From contig SCQE01000005.1 in the NCBI GenBank assembly GCA_004321915.1, forward strand, positions 1-64,000: a DNA stretch of 64,000 bases, given 5' to 3'. Positions 9,401 through 17,710 of this stretch are shown here, piece by piece (positions within the stretch are counted from its first letter, which is position 1; every line of letters starts with the position of its first letter). Origin of the DNA: Nitrospirota bacterium (GTDB lineage: Bacteria > Nitrospirota > Thermodesulfovibrionia > Thermodesulfovibrionales > Dissulfurispiraceae). Under the pieces are notes generated by a model, which saw nothing but the letters and a program-made list of their open reading frames with translations, did not search any database and was not told the DNA's origin. The translations under genes were made by a program, and so were the position numbers.

Positions 9401-10136
9401 CTGCAGCGGTCCGGTACATTGAGATTACCCGGTAATCCTCCATTTCTTTTGTTTTTTCGTTGCTGTGCTCGATGCTATACGGAGATTTCAGATAAAGTCC
9501 GAGCGGTATTTTTATATGCATGAAATCGAAAGTTTGCGATATGCGAAGCCAAAATTCATAATCGCCCGAGACCGTTAAGGATTCGTCGAAAAATCCGTAA
9601 ATATCATGGACAGCGCGTCGCCAGACCGGTTGAGGGCCTATAAAACACCCTTTGTCCAAAAGCATGTTCCTGCTCCAATCGCTCCATGCATATTCATCCG
9701 ATTTTGTGTGCCTGTCAAATGTTTCATTCTCGCATTCGGTCACTATCAGGTCCGCATAGGCAAGCGCGATTTCGGGATGGTCATCGAGCGCACCGCACAT
9801 TATCTCGAAAGCATCCTTGCGATGACGATCATCTGTATTGGCGTTTGTAAGATACCTGCCGTGCGCAGCGCGAATTCCCCTGTTCCATGCGGCATAAACG
9901 GTCTCACGCGTTTCTGTTCGCAGATATGCGATGTTAGGATGAGTGCGCTGAAACTCCCTTACAATGGCGCCTTCATTTTCGGTGGAACCGCTGTCAACAA
10001 CGATAATTTCAAGGCGGGAAGCGATAGTCTGAGATAGAAGGTCTTCGAGGCAGCCCCTAAGGAAACGCCCCGAATTATAGGTTGAAACTATAGCGGATAT
10101 CAGATATGAAGGTATTGAGGCCCCGGACAAAGACAA
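6414..10136 (-). CDS. Multidomain glycosyltransferase: three GT2-fold domains with TPR repeats
   Basis: The 1240-residue protein has GT2 domain 1 (about 10-255, ISAIVSTYNSG start, NTDD at 100-103), a degenerate GT2-like domain 2 (about 337-560) with no clear DXD, TPRs (about 575-780), GT2 domain 3 (about 840-1030, LSLCMIVKNEE and LDADE with DAD at 919-921), and further TPRs to the end. Domain 3 resembles the SunS/TPR-GT2 group. It could add two successive sugars to a protein-bound glycan in the cytoplasm. The only start in range is TTG at 10136 (a second TTG follows two codons later), and neither has a good ribosome-binding site. The 3' end overlaps the double-OGT gene by 14 bases, which suggests coupled translation. 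Confidence 0.8.
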   Translation of the reverse strand: MSLSGASIPSYLISAIVSTYNSGRFLRGCLEDLLSQTIASRLEIIVVDSGSTENEGAIVREFQRTHPNIAYLRTETRETVYAAWNRGIRAAHGRYLTNANTDDRHRKDAFEIMCGALDDHPEIALAYADLIVTECENETFDRHTKSDEYAWSDWSRNMLLDKGCFIGPQPVWRRAVHDIYGFFDESLTVSGDYEFWLRISQTFDFMHIKIPLGLYLKSPYSIEHSNEKTKEMEDYRVISMYRTAAEEGTLVKFRPLEKADHGNGPDFSFSAPYMSCADHDLLQNENREGAVKFMTGKILRQTDWWVQRTAWIEDDLSIYDKKLASVKLSGLSSYDFDTSIVIAVPGLCGPSRFKDFWDRMTLHTVTGHETIFVVEKGSPALSFLPERGADISLVTIGPGCSLAEAFNHGITASRGKNIVAICAGVKVTGGWLDAMLECLESTGEECIVGAMLGGAQGIQGSQDYLEEGFQGIDEFALFFSERNRFRRIETSKMSGLCMLFRRSLPEKIGLFDADLNTAEFSSDFCLRASLRGFRSFFAAVFLDAAEVEWNTAPKAFLSDKWSGLSALSELGKKLIALQILELSDTFFQKGKTGKYVEALSECIKSLPYNKELYYRLALYLLDSGQYKAGINLLDTMTVGMFDARRLELMGYCKEGINIDDEAVQCTDRILSSGNKSVRALNLKGRLALKRSGHDEAERFFVAAMDADRSDGEAYSNLGMLLCERGELDKGYGLAERGFILSPLVRRIAGNYRSAINLTGRLERAEDIVRNARRIFYNNRNLLAFHIDLLLRRNKHGLAMDEIENLLVDNYYENEMISMGLRIRKQIGPKNITGNPGKRKTLSLCMIVKNEEMNIGRCLNSIKSVADEIIVVDTGSSDRTKAIAEVFGAKVFDFGWNDNFSDARNCSLSFARGDYIFVLDADEVISKRDFNVLEAMLLNDGDLAYQFVTRNYVSNINLFGWQPNDGWYKEEAGTGWFPTLKVRLFPNDERIFFKHPVHELVEDSLKDIGCRMEIADLPVHHYGFVDSGQEQNKSLLYYRYGKSKLEKEPENVNAMIELALIAAGLRKYEEAKGLFERILILAPDMVYAYCNLVAICLKTGSYKEALAAAKKGINLASGHKEMIVNYALAELHAGDDGLDGVISIVDKAFKENPDYPNFHLMLSALFYITRNREAGLEHARLFNGSGLNYASQFHAFAESLLSAGRPDYAGALLFAIVDNGDADDRVKELLTKCGRETDGTC

Positions 10137-10155
10137 TAGCAGGGAAACAGCGCTG

Positions 10156-10656
10156 TTAAGCCTTTTGCAAGGCTTCGAGGTTGTCCATCGCCGTCAGGTT
10201 CCACGGCTCTATCTCAAGCACTTTATTGTAAAAAACAGCTGCGTCCTCTTTCTTGCCTAAAACCGCCGCAATGTTCCCGATTATAAGAAATGTATCGACA
10301 TCCTCATCATTTAACGACAAGAGCTTAAGATATATCTTCATCGCCTCTTCGATAAGGCCCTGCTCGCCGTAATAATAATCGGCAAGGTTCTTAAGGAAAG
10401 TGGCGTTCCCGGGCTCAAGTTCTACGGCCTTTTGATAATGGGCAAGGGCCTTTTCCTTATCGCCGATCTCGTAATAAAGAACGCCGAGATTGTTTTGGGC
10501 TACGGCATAATCAGGATTGGCTTCTACAAATTTTTCGAGGGCCATCAACGCCTCGGCCTTCTTGCCGTCCTTAAAGAGTTGATGGATAATTTGATAAACA
10601 GGCCAACGCTCGTCACCCGCGTTTTTTGTCTGGTCCCTCTTGATGTAAAGTGCCAT
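10156..10656 (-). CDS. Small stand-alone TPR protein
   Basis: The 166-residue protein has four consecutive TPRs: a divergent first, then NPDYAVAQNNLGVLYYEIGD, EPGNATFLKNLADYY, DVDTFLIIGNIAAVLGK and EPWNLTAMDNL. It has no catalytic domain, signal peptide or membrane segment. Its ATG follows AAGGAG. It lies between two TPR-fused glycosyltransferases. It probably acts as an adaptor or partner, for instance by pairing with TPR arrays of neighbouring enzymes or with flagellin. That role is inferred from position only. Confidence 0.7.
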   Translation of the reverse strand: MALYIKRDQTKNAGDERWPVYQIIHQLFKDGKKAEALMALEKFVEANPDYAVAQNNLGVLYYEIGDKEKALAHYQKAVELEPGNATFLKNLADYYYGEQGLIEEAMKIYLKLLSLNDEDVDTFLIIGNIAAVLGKKEDAAVFYNKVLEIEPWNLTAMDNLEALQKA

Positions 10657-10690
10657 GTTAACTCCTTGTCAAGCTGATTTAAGCGATTTC

Positions 10691-10715
10691 ATTATATTTA
10701 TGTTCGTGGCAAAAA
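10691..10715 (-). promoter_or_regulatory. Possible internal promoter before the small TPR gene
   Basis: On the minus strand a perfect TATAAT -10 box lies at 10696-10691, in an AT-rich gap of 78 bases between two genes. The matching -35 region (around CTTTTT) is poor. It could give extra transcription of the last three genes of the island. Weak evidence. Confidence 0.3.
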
Positions 10716-10734
10716 GTATTTTCTTTAAACATTA

Positions 10735-12408
10735 TTATAACTGATTTAAAAGCCCAAAAACCTCATTGTCTTCGGGACAATGACGCATATAATCACCAAG
10801 CAGATCCCTAGCGTCTTCGCGTTTGCCGGTCGCGCTTAAAACAGCCGCACGGTTCATAACGGAATCTCTGTCATACGGGTCCACCTTTAATGCCTTCAAG
10901 AAATATTCCGTTGCTTTATCGCTGTCGCCCCTGTTCCAGTAAATCACTCCAAGGTTGTTCAAGGGTTTTACGTATTCGTCGCATAATTCGAGGACCTGAA
11001 TAAAAACTTCCTCAGCGCCTTCGCTGTAGCCTTGAGAAAAAAGCCTTTCCCCCATGGCATTAAGTTTTTCGAGCCGCTGCAATAATTCTCTCAACGACTC
11101 CAAGGAATTCCGGGCTTTAGCGTTATTTTTTATTCTGTACTCATAACGTTCTAAAACTTTCATTGCGCTAAATTGTTTCTTGATGTAGATAAGAATATTA
11201 CAATAATAAAGTATAGTATTGCTGTCGGAATGATCGTCAACCTCAATCTTATCGGCCAAATATTCGAACAAGTTGACTGCATGGAAATTTGCCCCATCTT
11301 CGACATAAACATCTTCTTTGATTGTTTCCCAAAACTCTGAAAAATCCTTGCCTTTGAAAGCCCCGATATCCCCAAGCGAATAAGGATAAAAATATTTCTG
11401 AGATGGAATAAAGCTTAATACTTCATCAAGTTTTGGCAAAGCAATCAGTTCAATTAAATAACTTAAACCCAGAAAAAGTGTTTTTTCTCTGTATTGGATT
11501 TTATCAGGATGTAATATCCCGGTTGCCGGCAAATAAAATTTTGTTACATCTTCGTTTGCATTACCATTGAATAATTCACGCGTAACAGATCTGTAGCTTT
11601 CCGGCAGTAAAACGGTCCATCCTCTATTAAAGCCACTTTTTTTAAGATAAGCTAAAATATCACCCGCTTTTATAGGAAGAGGCGCATCCAATGGTGTTAT
11701 CGAATTTTCCCTGTAAAAATTCCTTTCACGGGCAACGATGCTCTCGGCTTCATCACAATATTTATCCAATGCCAGATAAGTTTTTTGTGAACCGCCATAA
11801 AACCTGAAGCCGCCTATAAAAGGATCCACCGAATACAACTGCTCATAACGAAAAAATCTTGCCCACAACTCCATATCGCCGGCTAAAGAATAATCCGTAG
11901 ATATGAAACCGCCGGCTTTTTCCCACAAACTCCTGCGCCAGAAGATCGACTCCTGTTGTATGAACCTATAATCACCGTTCAGATACCTTTGTGCAAACCA
12001 TCTATATTTACCATCTTCAATATGTGACATTGCTCCATTCTCATCCCACTGTGTGGGATGTCCCAGTATCCACGCAACATCATTTCTGGCATCAAAAATT
12101 GCAGCAATTATATTCAAAGATGAAATATGCAGTTTGTCGTCAGAATTAAGCCAGCCCATAATTTCACCCGAAGTCCTCTTGAAACCCTCGTTCAAGGCTG
12201 CATATTGGCCGCCATCAGGCCTGCTCTGCCAATACGCAAGATGTTTTTCATATTTTTTGATTATTTCGACCGAATTATCAGTGCTTCCTCCGTCCATAAT
12301 TATATACTCAAGATTAGGGTAATTCTGGCTCAGGATAGAATCGATACATTCCTCAAGAAAACGGCCTTGATTGTAAGAGGGGGTGACTATGGAGATTTTG
12401 GGAAGCAT
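10735..12408 (-). CDS. GT2 glycosyltransferase with C-terminal TPR module
   Basis: Residues 1-230 form a standard GT-A fold family 2 transferase: ISIVTPSYNQGRFLEECIDS, MDGGSTD near 38-44, and LNSDD at 87-91 for metal and nucleotide binding. The middle (about 240-430) is not recognised. The last 110 residues are a TPR module (GERLFSQG, NNLGVIYWNRGD, DPYDRDSVMNRAAVL) that also occurs on three neighbouring transferases with unrelated catalytic heads. The ATG overlaps the stop of the upstream gene by one base (TAATG), indicating translational coupling. It is likely cytoplasmic and adds one sugar of the flagellin glycan; the donor is unknown. Confidence 0.82.
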   Translation of the reverse strand: MLPKISIVTPSYNQGRFLEECIDSILSQNYPNLEYIIMDGGSTDNSVEIIKKYEKHLAYWQSRPDGGQYAALNEGFKRTSGEIMGWLNSDDKLHISSLNIIAAIFDARNDVAWILGHPTQWDENGAMSHIEDGKYRWFAQRYLNGDYRFIQQESIFWRRSLWEKAGGFISTDYSLAGDMELWARFFRYEQLYSVDPFIGGFRFYGGSQKTYLALDKYCDEAESIVARERNFYRENSITPLDAPLPIKAGDILAYLKKSGFNRGWTVLLPESYRSVTRELFNGNANEDVTKFYLPATGILHPDKIQYREKTLFLGLSYLIELIALPKLDEVLSFIPSQKYFYPYSLGDIGAFKGKDFSEFWETIKEDVYVEDGANFHAVNLFEYLADKIEVDDHSDSNTILYYCNILIYIKKQFSAMKVLERYEYRIKNNAKARNSLESLRELLQRLEKLNAMGERLFSQGYSEGAEEVFIQVLELCDEYVKPLNNLGVIYWNRGDSDKATEYFLKALKVDPYDRDSVMNRAAVLSATGKREDARDLLGDYMRHCPEDNEVFGLLNQL

Positions 12409-13598
12409 TAATTGGAGATTACCGTCATTAATGCGTTTCGAAGCTGAATGCCTATTTCGTCTTTCTCGGGGTAACGCTCCAGAAGTCTCATCGCCGTAGT
12501 GTAATCCTTTTTAGAAATCAAATACCCCATGCACCTGATAAAAAAAAGTTTCTCCGCCTGATCATACTTTGCGGTCTCATTAAAACTTAGGATGATCGAG
12601 TCCCAATCCTCTTTGCATATGTCGAGAAACAGCTTGCAGGCGTTTTTGTAATAAGACTTCCGTTTAAGAAGGTCTCCTGCCGCTGGTCCCGTTTCATTAT
12701 CGTCCCCGTTACCTTTCGCTTCTTCCGCCTGATCTTTCCCATCATAGTAAGGAAATGCGACTGTCTTGTAATGCTCGCGGCATTTGAAATTCTCCATGCT
12801 CAAGTTTATTCCCGGTTTTTCGTATTTTATTTTTGAAGAATGCTCGATAATAAACTTCAACCCTGCGGAACCCACATAATTTATCGCGGAGTATAAAGGG
12901 TGTTCATTGGCTGCTTGAAGCGGGGCTATTGCATCGTATAGTTCTTTATTTACATGTTTAAGAAGTTTTTTGGCAAAACCGTACCAGTGATCGGGAGAAT
13001 AATTGAATTCATGCTTGACGTGAAAAGCTATGGGCGATACCAGTTCTTTAAGAAGCTTTCCCTGCAAGATAGGCGTACTAAGCATCCAGTAGTCCCACCA
13101 AGGGGCCCCGATACAGAAATCTTCGGAAGGATAACAATCAAGTACCGAAATGTCGAAGAAAAAATAATCGAACCCGTAAACGTAAAACTCGCCCTTTGCG
13201 GAATCCAAAGCATCAACATCTACCCGTGCCCCGAAAACAAGAGAGTCACGGGCCTGTTCCATAAGAAAAGCCGCGAACCCCTGATCTGCGCGGAAATGGA
13301 TGTCAGAGTTTACTATGCCGCAAATCTTTGAGCCGCAGCCCTTCAGATAATCGATAAGCTCGTTTATAAAAACAAGCGGCCGTCCGGCCAGATATTCGGC
13401 GCTCCGCGCTGCCCTTATAAACATGACGTCAGGGAAATGGCCGGCAAGTCTTGGAATTTCCTCCGCTATATTGAGGGACACTACACGAAAGCCGAGGTCC
13501 GTCCAGCTTGCTACGGCAGCCTGTTGAGCCCCGATATTATTAGGGGCGATGCTTGTAGCTATAACGATACCCGGCGTTTTATACGCTTCCGCCGGCAT
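12408..13598 (-). CDS. Unrecognised protein, possible GT-A-fold glycosyltransferase
   Basis: I do not recognise this 396-residue protein with certainty. Its N-terminal half has an alternating beta/alpha pattern. IVNSDIHFRAD near 105-115 could be a DXD-like metal site, and GFDYFFFD and APWWDYW are conserved-looking aromatic motifs. This is reminiscent of nucleotide-diphospho-sugar transferases. Residues 290-396 are charged and helical and may be a degenerate TPR tail. It sits between two glycosyltransferase genes: its stop overlaps the next start, and its ATG lies directly after the stop of the upstream GT4 gene. No signal peptide or membrane helix is visible. Confidence 0.55.
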   Translation of the reverse strand: MPAEAYKTPGIVIATSIAPNNIGAQQAAVASWTDLGFRVVSLNIAEEIPRLAGHFPDVMFIRAARSAEYLAGRPLVFINELIDYLKGCGSKICGIVNSDIHFRADQGFAAFLMEQARDSLVFGARVDVDALDSAKGEFYVYGFDYFFFDISVLDCYPSEDFCIGAPWWDYWMLSTPILQGKLLKELVSPIAFHVKHEFNYSPDHWYGFAKKLLKHVNKELYDAIAPLQAANEHPLYSAINYVGSAGLKFIIEHSSKIKYEKPGINLSMENFKCREHYKTVAFPYYDGKDQAEEAKGNGDDNETGPAAGDLLKRKSYYKNACKLFLDICKEDWDSIILSFNETAKYDQAEKLFFIRCMGYLISKKDYTTAMRLLERYPEKDEIGIQLRNALMTVISN

Positions 13599-15335
13599 TC
13601 AGTCCGCTTTCTCTGTAGCTTGCTTTCTGATATTTTCAAGCCTTACCAGCAGTTCGCGCACCTCTTCATCGTCAGGCATTCCGCTCAGATAATTTTTGAG
13701 GACTTTCACGGCGTTCTCGATCCTTCCCAACTCGGCCAATACATTGCAGAAGTTGAGCACCAACGCCCTGTCAAACGGGTCGCCCGCCAAGGCCCGCTCA
13801 AAATATTTCAATGAGGTATCGATTTCTCCGGTTTCCCAGTACAAGACCGCAAGGTTGTTGCAAGCCGAAGTAGAGTCGGTGCATATATCCATGACCGACA
13901 GAAAGGCATTCTTGGCGCCGTCGATATCTCCTGAAGAGAAGAGATCTTCTCCGATATGGTTCGCCCTTTTTACCTCGGCAAGGACCGACTCAATATTTCT
14001 CAGCAGCTCCATCATTTTAGGATCGGCGTTCACCATGTCCATATGTTTATCTAGGAGGTCCTTAATCCTCTTGAATTCCTTAAGATGGATGAAATAATTC
14101 GTATAACTTATCAATGACTCTTTATCCAAGACATTTTTTACGTTGACCTTCTCCGGAATCGGGTACTTATACGCATTTTCCCCGCTCCAGCAGCGTCTGA
14201 TAAACTCAAACTCGTCAAGGAGCGACATTACTCTTTTTATATAACCCTCAGGCTGTAAGGCTGAGGCCTTCTCATACCCGCGCTCTACAAGCATCCGGCG
14301 AAGGTCCTTATTCTCATGAAGATCCTTGACCGCATCGGCTATTTCCATCTCGCTCTTTGGATTTATCAGGACAGCCGCATCTCCAAGTTGTTCCCGGGCC
14401 CCGGGCACATCGGCTGCAATAACAGGACATCCCAAGGCAAACGCTTCAAGCGGAGGCAGATTGTCGGGGCCGAAGAAAGAAGGGAAAACCAAAGCAAAGG
14501 CATTTTTATACAATTGGATCAATAAACTGGAGGAAACAAATCCCAAGAAGTATATATATTCCGACAGCTCCAGCTCCATAGTCTTTTCCTTGATATACCC
14601 TTTATTGCCGTGGTCCGCCCCGATGAACACAACATAAAAATCGAGACCGTATTTCTCTCTTACTATCTTCAAGGCCAACAGAACAGCGATATGATTTTTA
14701 TGGGGCCAGAACTGTGCAGGGAAAAACAGATATCTTTTCCTGTTCTCACCGAAAAGTTTCGAGTATTTAAGCATATACGCCCGGTCGTCTTCGGAAATAT
14801 CATTCTTGGCATATATTTGGGAAGGGACAACAAGAGGGATTACCTTTATCCTTTCATTAGGTATCCTGTAAAACTGATTTATCTCGCTGCGCCCTGCATT
14901 AGTGCCTGTAATGATATAAGCCGCACGCGGCAGAATTTCGCGGTAGAAGTTCTCCCTGCTTTCCCAGTTCCACCCGGCAATGCTGACCTCAGGGAAATAA
15001 GGCTGGAGCCGGTGCTGAAGGTCCCAGACCGGCATTATGTACGGGATCTCGATCTTCTCGTCCAAGATCATAACCGAAAGAAACCATACAACCTCTATCT
15101 TATGCCGTCTAAGAACTTCTGAAAGAGAAATCTTTGTTTTTCCATCACGGGAAGCTTTATCGAGATCAACAAACTCGAATCCGCTATTTGGCTCCAAGTT
15201 TCTTGTTCCGCTCGTAAATATGACAAGTTCGTGTCTGCTTTCAGTTTGTAAAAAAGCCTCGAGAATGGTTTCTGTAAAAGTATGCCCTCCGCCCACCAAG
15301 GGGCTAATTTTAGGTACAATAATGCCGACTTTCAT
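13599..15335 (-). CDS. GT4 glycosyltransferase with C-terminal TPR module
   Basis: The 578-residue protein starts with a GT-B fold family 4 domain: MKVGIIVPKISPLVGGGHTF, RYLFFPAQFWPHKNH at 201-215, IYFLGFVSSSLLIQLYKNA, and the donor-site FGPDNLPPLEAFALGCPV at 288-305 with conserved Glu 297. After a linker, residues 461-575 are the TPR module shared with neighbouring transferases (GEDLFSSGDIDGAKNAF, NNLAVLYWETGE, DPFDRALVLNFCNVL). It probably transfers a hexose-type sugar in the cytoplasm. The ATG at 15335 begins a run of tightly packed genes. Confidence 0.87.
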   Translation of the reverse strand: MKVGIIVPKISPLVGGGHTFTETILEAFLQTESRHELVIFTSGTRNLEPNSGFEFVDLDKASRDGKTKISLSEVLRRHKIEVVWFLSVMILDEKIEIPYIMPVWDLQHRLQPYFPEVSIAGWNWESRENFYREILPRAAYIITGTNAGRSEINQFYRIPNERIKVIPLVVPSQIYAKNDISEDDRAYMLKYSKLFGENRKRYLFFPAQFWPHKNHIAVLLALKIVREKYGLDFYVVFIGADHGNKGYIKEKTMELELSEYIYFLGFVSSSLLIQLYKNAFALVFPSFFGPDNLPPLEAFALGCPVIAADVPGAREQLGDAAVLINPKSEMEIADAVKDLHENKDLRRMLVERGYEKASALQPEGYIKRVMSLLDEFEFIRRCWSGENAYKYPIPEKVNVKNVLDKESLISYTNYFIHLKEFKRIKDLLDKHMDMVNADPKMMELLRNIESVLAEVKRANHIGEDLFSSGDIDGAKNAFLSVMDICTDSTSACNNLAVLYWETGEIDTSLKYFERALAGDPFDRALVLNFCNVLAELGRIENAVKVLKNYLSGMPDDEEVRELLVRLENIRKQATEKAD

Positions 15336-15406
15336 TATCCCCCCGAAACATCTGTGATATGTACGGTTTCATTTTGAACGATTACCCCCATTTAGCATCA
15401 GCCATT

Positions 15407-16162
15407 TCAATTTGCCCTGCAAATAACGCTAACATACCACGAAGCCGTGCTAGGTTCGTTTTGGGATAGCCACTCAAACTGATTTGCAAGTGAAAAATTG
15501 GTTTGATCGCACAGCAAAGCAATCTCGGGCAGAAACAGATAGCGAACAGAATGATTCTCTTCAAATTCCGATAGTGTTCCCTTGACAAGGTCTCTTGCAA
15601 ATATCCGGAAGCAGACATCCACTACATTCTTGTTGACATGTAATGTTGGCTGAGCAATACGCGTTATTGCATAAAGTTCATCTTTCATCTCTTTAATTCG
15701 TATTTTAGGTGAATCAGTTAATACAGCAGGCCCATACCAAAAATCAAATATAAAAATACCGCCGGAGTTGAGATGAGAATGGGCTGTTGTGAAAGCGGCT
15801 TTAAGATCATTATTTGTTACTTGATACCCGATAGCATGAAATAATGAAACTACAACATCATATTTTTCCCCAAGCCTAACGGTTCGAATATCTCCATTAT
15901 GATATTCTAGAGCATCGCACTCAGAGCTTCCCTGACGGGCGGCTGCAAGCATATCATCAGAAAAATCCACCCCGGTAACCTTATAACCAAGCTTCACAAA
16001 TTCTCTATCATGCCTGCCGGAACCGCATCCAATATTGAGAATTGACCGTGCTCCGGAACAGCGCTGCTGAATTAGGTTATGAACATAAACTGCTTCACCG
16101 GCATAATCCTTGTCCTTGTAAAGCAGGTCATAATAGAGGGCATACTTATTAAATACGGTCAT
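15407..16162 (-). CDS. Class I SAM methyltransferase, DesVI/TylM1-like (probable sugar N-methyltransferase)
   Basis: The 251-residue enzyme has a Rossmann methyltransferase core: ILNIGCGSGRHDREFVKLGY for SAM binding, then VTGVDFSDDMLAAARQ and GDIRTVRLGEKYDVVVSLF. The start ALYYDLLYKDKDYAGEA resembles TDP-aminosugar N-methyltransferases such as DesVI and TylM1. With the cupin and aminotransferase upstream, it would methylate the amino group of a deoxy-aminosugar. Its ATG overlaps the aminotransferase stop by one base, so the two are probably translated together. A different methyl acceptor, such as a sugar hydroxyl, cannot be excluded. Confidence 0.72.
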   Translation of the reverse strand: MTVFNKYALYYDLLYKDKDYAGEAVYVHNLIQQRCSGARSILNIGCGSGRHDREFVKLGYKVTGVDFSDDMLAAARQGSSECDALEYHNGDIRTVRLGEKYDVVVSLFHAIGYQVTNNDLKAAFTTAHSHLNSGGIFIFDFWYGPAVLTDSPKIRIKEMKDELYAITRIAQPTLHVNKNVVDVCFRIFARDLVKGTLSEFEENHSVRYLFLPEIALLCDQTNFSLANQFEWLSQNEPSTASWYVSVICRAN

Positions 16163-17289
16163 TAGGCAACGGTGGAGCTAATTATTTTCTTAAGCTTATC
16201 TGCAATATACGCAATGTCGTCGTCTTTAATAATCGGTCCGGACGGCAAATAAAAACCTTTATAGGCAACATCATTGGCGACAGGGCAGTCATCTTTTTTA
16301 ATGCTCGGATTAAGCGGTAAGTTTTCCTGCAAATTATATGGAATAAATGTCTCCCTTGTTTCTATGCCTTCCAGTGCAAGACTGCGCATAATTTCTGAAC
16401 GTCGTTCTGAGACATTACCCCGAAGCACAACATGATACATCCAATACACATTACGAGCATACGGCTTTTCATCCGGCAGCTGCAAATAGTCGCAATCATG
16501 CAATAAGGCATTATACTTATGCGCCATTGAACGTTTCATATCTATGATATCCGAAATTTTCTCAAGTTGAGCGCATCCGATGGCAGCTTGGATATTGGTC
16601 ATTCTATAATTAAAGCCGATATCGCTATGCATAAATTTATTGCTTTTGCCGAATGCCAACGATTTAAGAGAACTTATTTTATTGGCAATAACAGGATCAT
16701 TTGTGGTGCACATACCACCCTCACCGGTGGTAATGATTTTGTTGGCATAAAAACTGAAACACCCGATTGAACCTAAACCACCAACCTTCTTGCCTTTGTA
16801 TTGGGCGCCGTGGGCTTCAGCACAATCCTCAATTACAAAAAGATTATGTTTGCAGGCAATTTTATTTACCGGGTCCATGTCAACAGGGTGACCGAAAAGA
16901 TGTACAACTATAACAGCTTTTGTCTTAGTTGTTATTTTATCTTCAATTAACAGCGGATTAATATTTAGAGTATCTGCTTCTATGTCTATAGGAACCGGTA
17001 CAGCTCCAAGATAGTGCACTGCAAAAAACGTTGCCATATTTGTCATTGTGGCAACAATGACTTCGTCCCCCTGTTTTACTCCTATGGCAGCCAAAGCAAT
17101 ATGCAGGGCAGCTGTTCCGCTTGACACTGCCACGGCATGAGAACAACCGCAATATTCGGCAAAGTTCTTTTCAAACAGCTCAATATAAACGCCATAAAAA
17201 CCGGAAATGGCCCCATCGTGCAGCGCTTTCAAAACATTGCTAATTTCTTGCTCTTCTATAATTGGCTGAGCAACGGCTATTTTCTTCAT
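16162..17289 (-). CDS. DegT/DnrJ/EryC1 sugar aminotransferase
   Basis: This PLP-dependent type I fold enzyme of 375 residues starts at ATG 17289 (MKKIAVAQPIIEEQEI); the frame extends further upstream but would overlap the cupin gene. Motifs are VAVSSGTAALHIALAAIGV, IEDCAEAHGAQYKGKKVG and FSFYANKIITTGEGGM, with the PLP-binding lysine in YANK. Such enzymes put an amino group on a keto-deoxy-sugar nucleotide. The cupin 4 bases upstream and the methyltransferase downstream suggest a 3-amino-3,6-dideoxyhexose route like FdtA/FdtB. The exact position and stereochemistry are inferred. Confidence 0.88.
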   Translation of the reverse strand: MKKIAVAQPIIEEQEISNVLKALHDGAISGFYGVYIELFEKNFAEYCGCSHAVAVSSGTAALHIALAAIGVKQGDEVIVATMTNMATFFAVHYLGAVPVPIDIEADTLNINPLLIEDKITTKTKAVIVVHLFGHPVDMDPVNKIACKHNLFVIEDCAEAHGAQYKGKKVGGLGSIGCFSFYANKIITTGEGGMCTTNDPVIANKISSLKSLAFGKSNKFMHSDIGFNYRMTNIQAAIGCAQLEKISDIIDMKRSMAHKYNALLHDCDYLQLPDEKPYARNVYWMYHVVLRGNVSERRSEIMRSLALEGIETRETFIPYNLQENLPLNPSIKKDDCPVANDVAYKGFYLPSGPIIKDDDIAYIADKLKKIISSTVA

Positions 17290-17293
17290 TTTT

Positions 17294-17683
17294 CTAAGCG
17301 CATTTCGGGAGACAGAGAGGGACCTCAACACGGAATGTGTCCGTTTCGTATTCTGATCCCATACGCGGTCCCTGACAGCAAGCAAGCAAAACTGAGTCTT
17401 CCAAGGCCTCAAAGGCATGGCTTTCCATCGGAGGCGAAATAACCAGATCGCCTTTTGCAATTATTACCTCTTTAGTTTCCTCATTGGGCGCTTGGGCGTA
17501 ATATCTAAAAGAGCCCTCGATGACATATGTGTATTGAGTTGTTTCTTTATGGTAATGGTTGGCTCGAACATATCCTTTTTTTGTGTTGAGAATGGTGATA
17601 GAATTTACAGATGTGTTTTCAATAATATCCGTTATCTCTCCTCTTTCATCGACAAAATTGGGTTTTTTATTAGCAACTATCAT
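17294..17683 (-). CDS. Cupin-fold sugar isomerase-like protein (FdtA/WxcM-type)
   Basis: The 129-residue single cupin has DERGEITDIIEN, HYHKETTQYTYVIEGSFRYY and GDLVISPPMESHAFEAL, which form the beta-barrel with a His pair. Related small cupins (FdtA, QdtA, Tyl1a) convert TDP-4-keto-6-deoxyglucose to the 3-keto sugar before transamination. Position just before a DegT aminotransferase supports that role. The ATG at 17683 is preceded by AAAGGAG. A plain binding-protein role is possible, since many cupins in sugar clusters are uncharacterised. Confidence 0.65.
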   Translation of the reverse strand: MIVANKKPNFVDERGEITDIIENTSVNSITILNTKKGYVRANHYHKETTQYTYVIEGSFRYYAQAPNEETKEVIIAKGDLVISPPMESHAFEALEDSVLLACCQGPRMGSEYETDTFRVEVPLCLPKCA

Positions 17684-17710
17684 AATATCTCCTTTTGCAG
17701 CCTTATTTTA

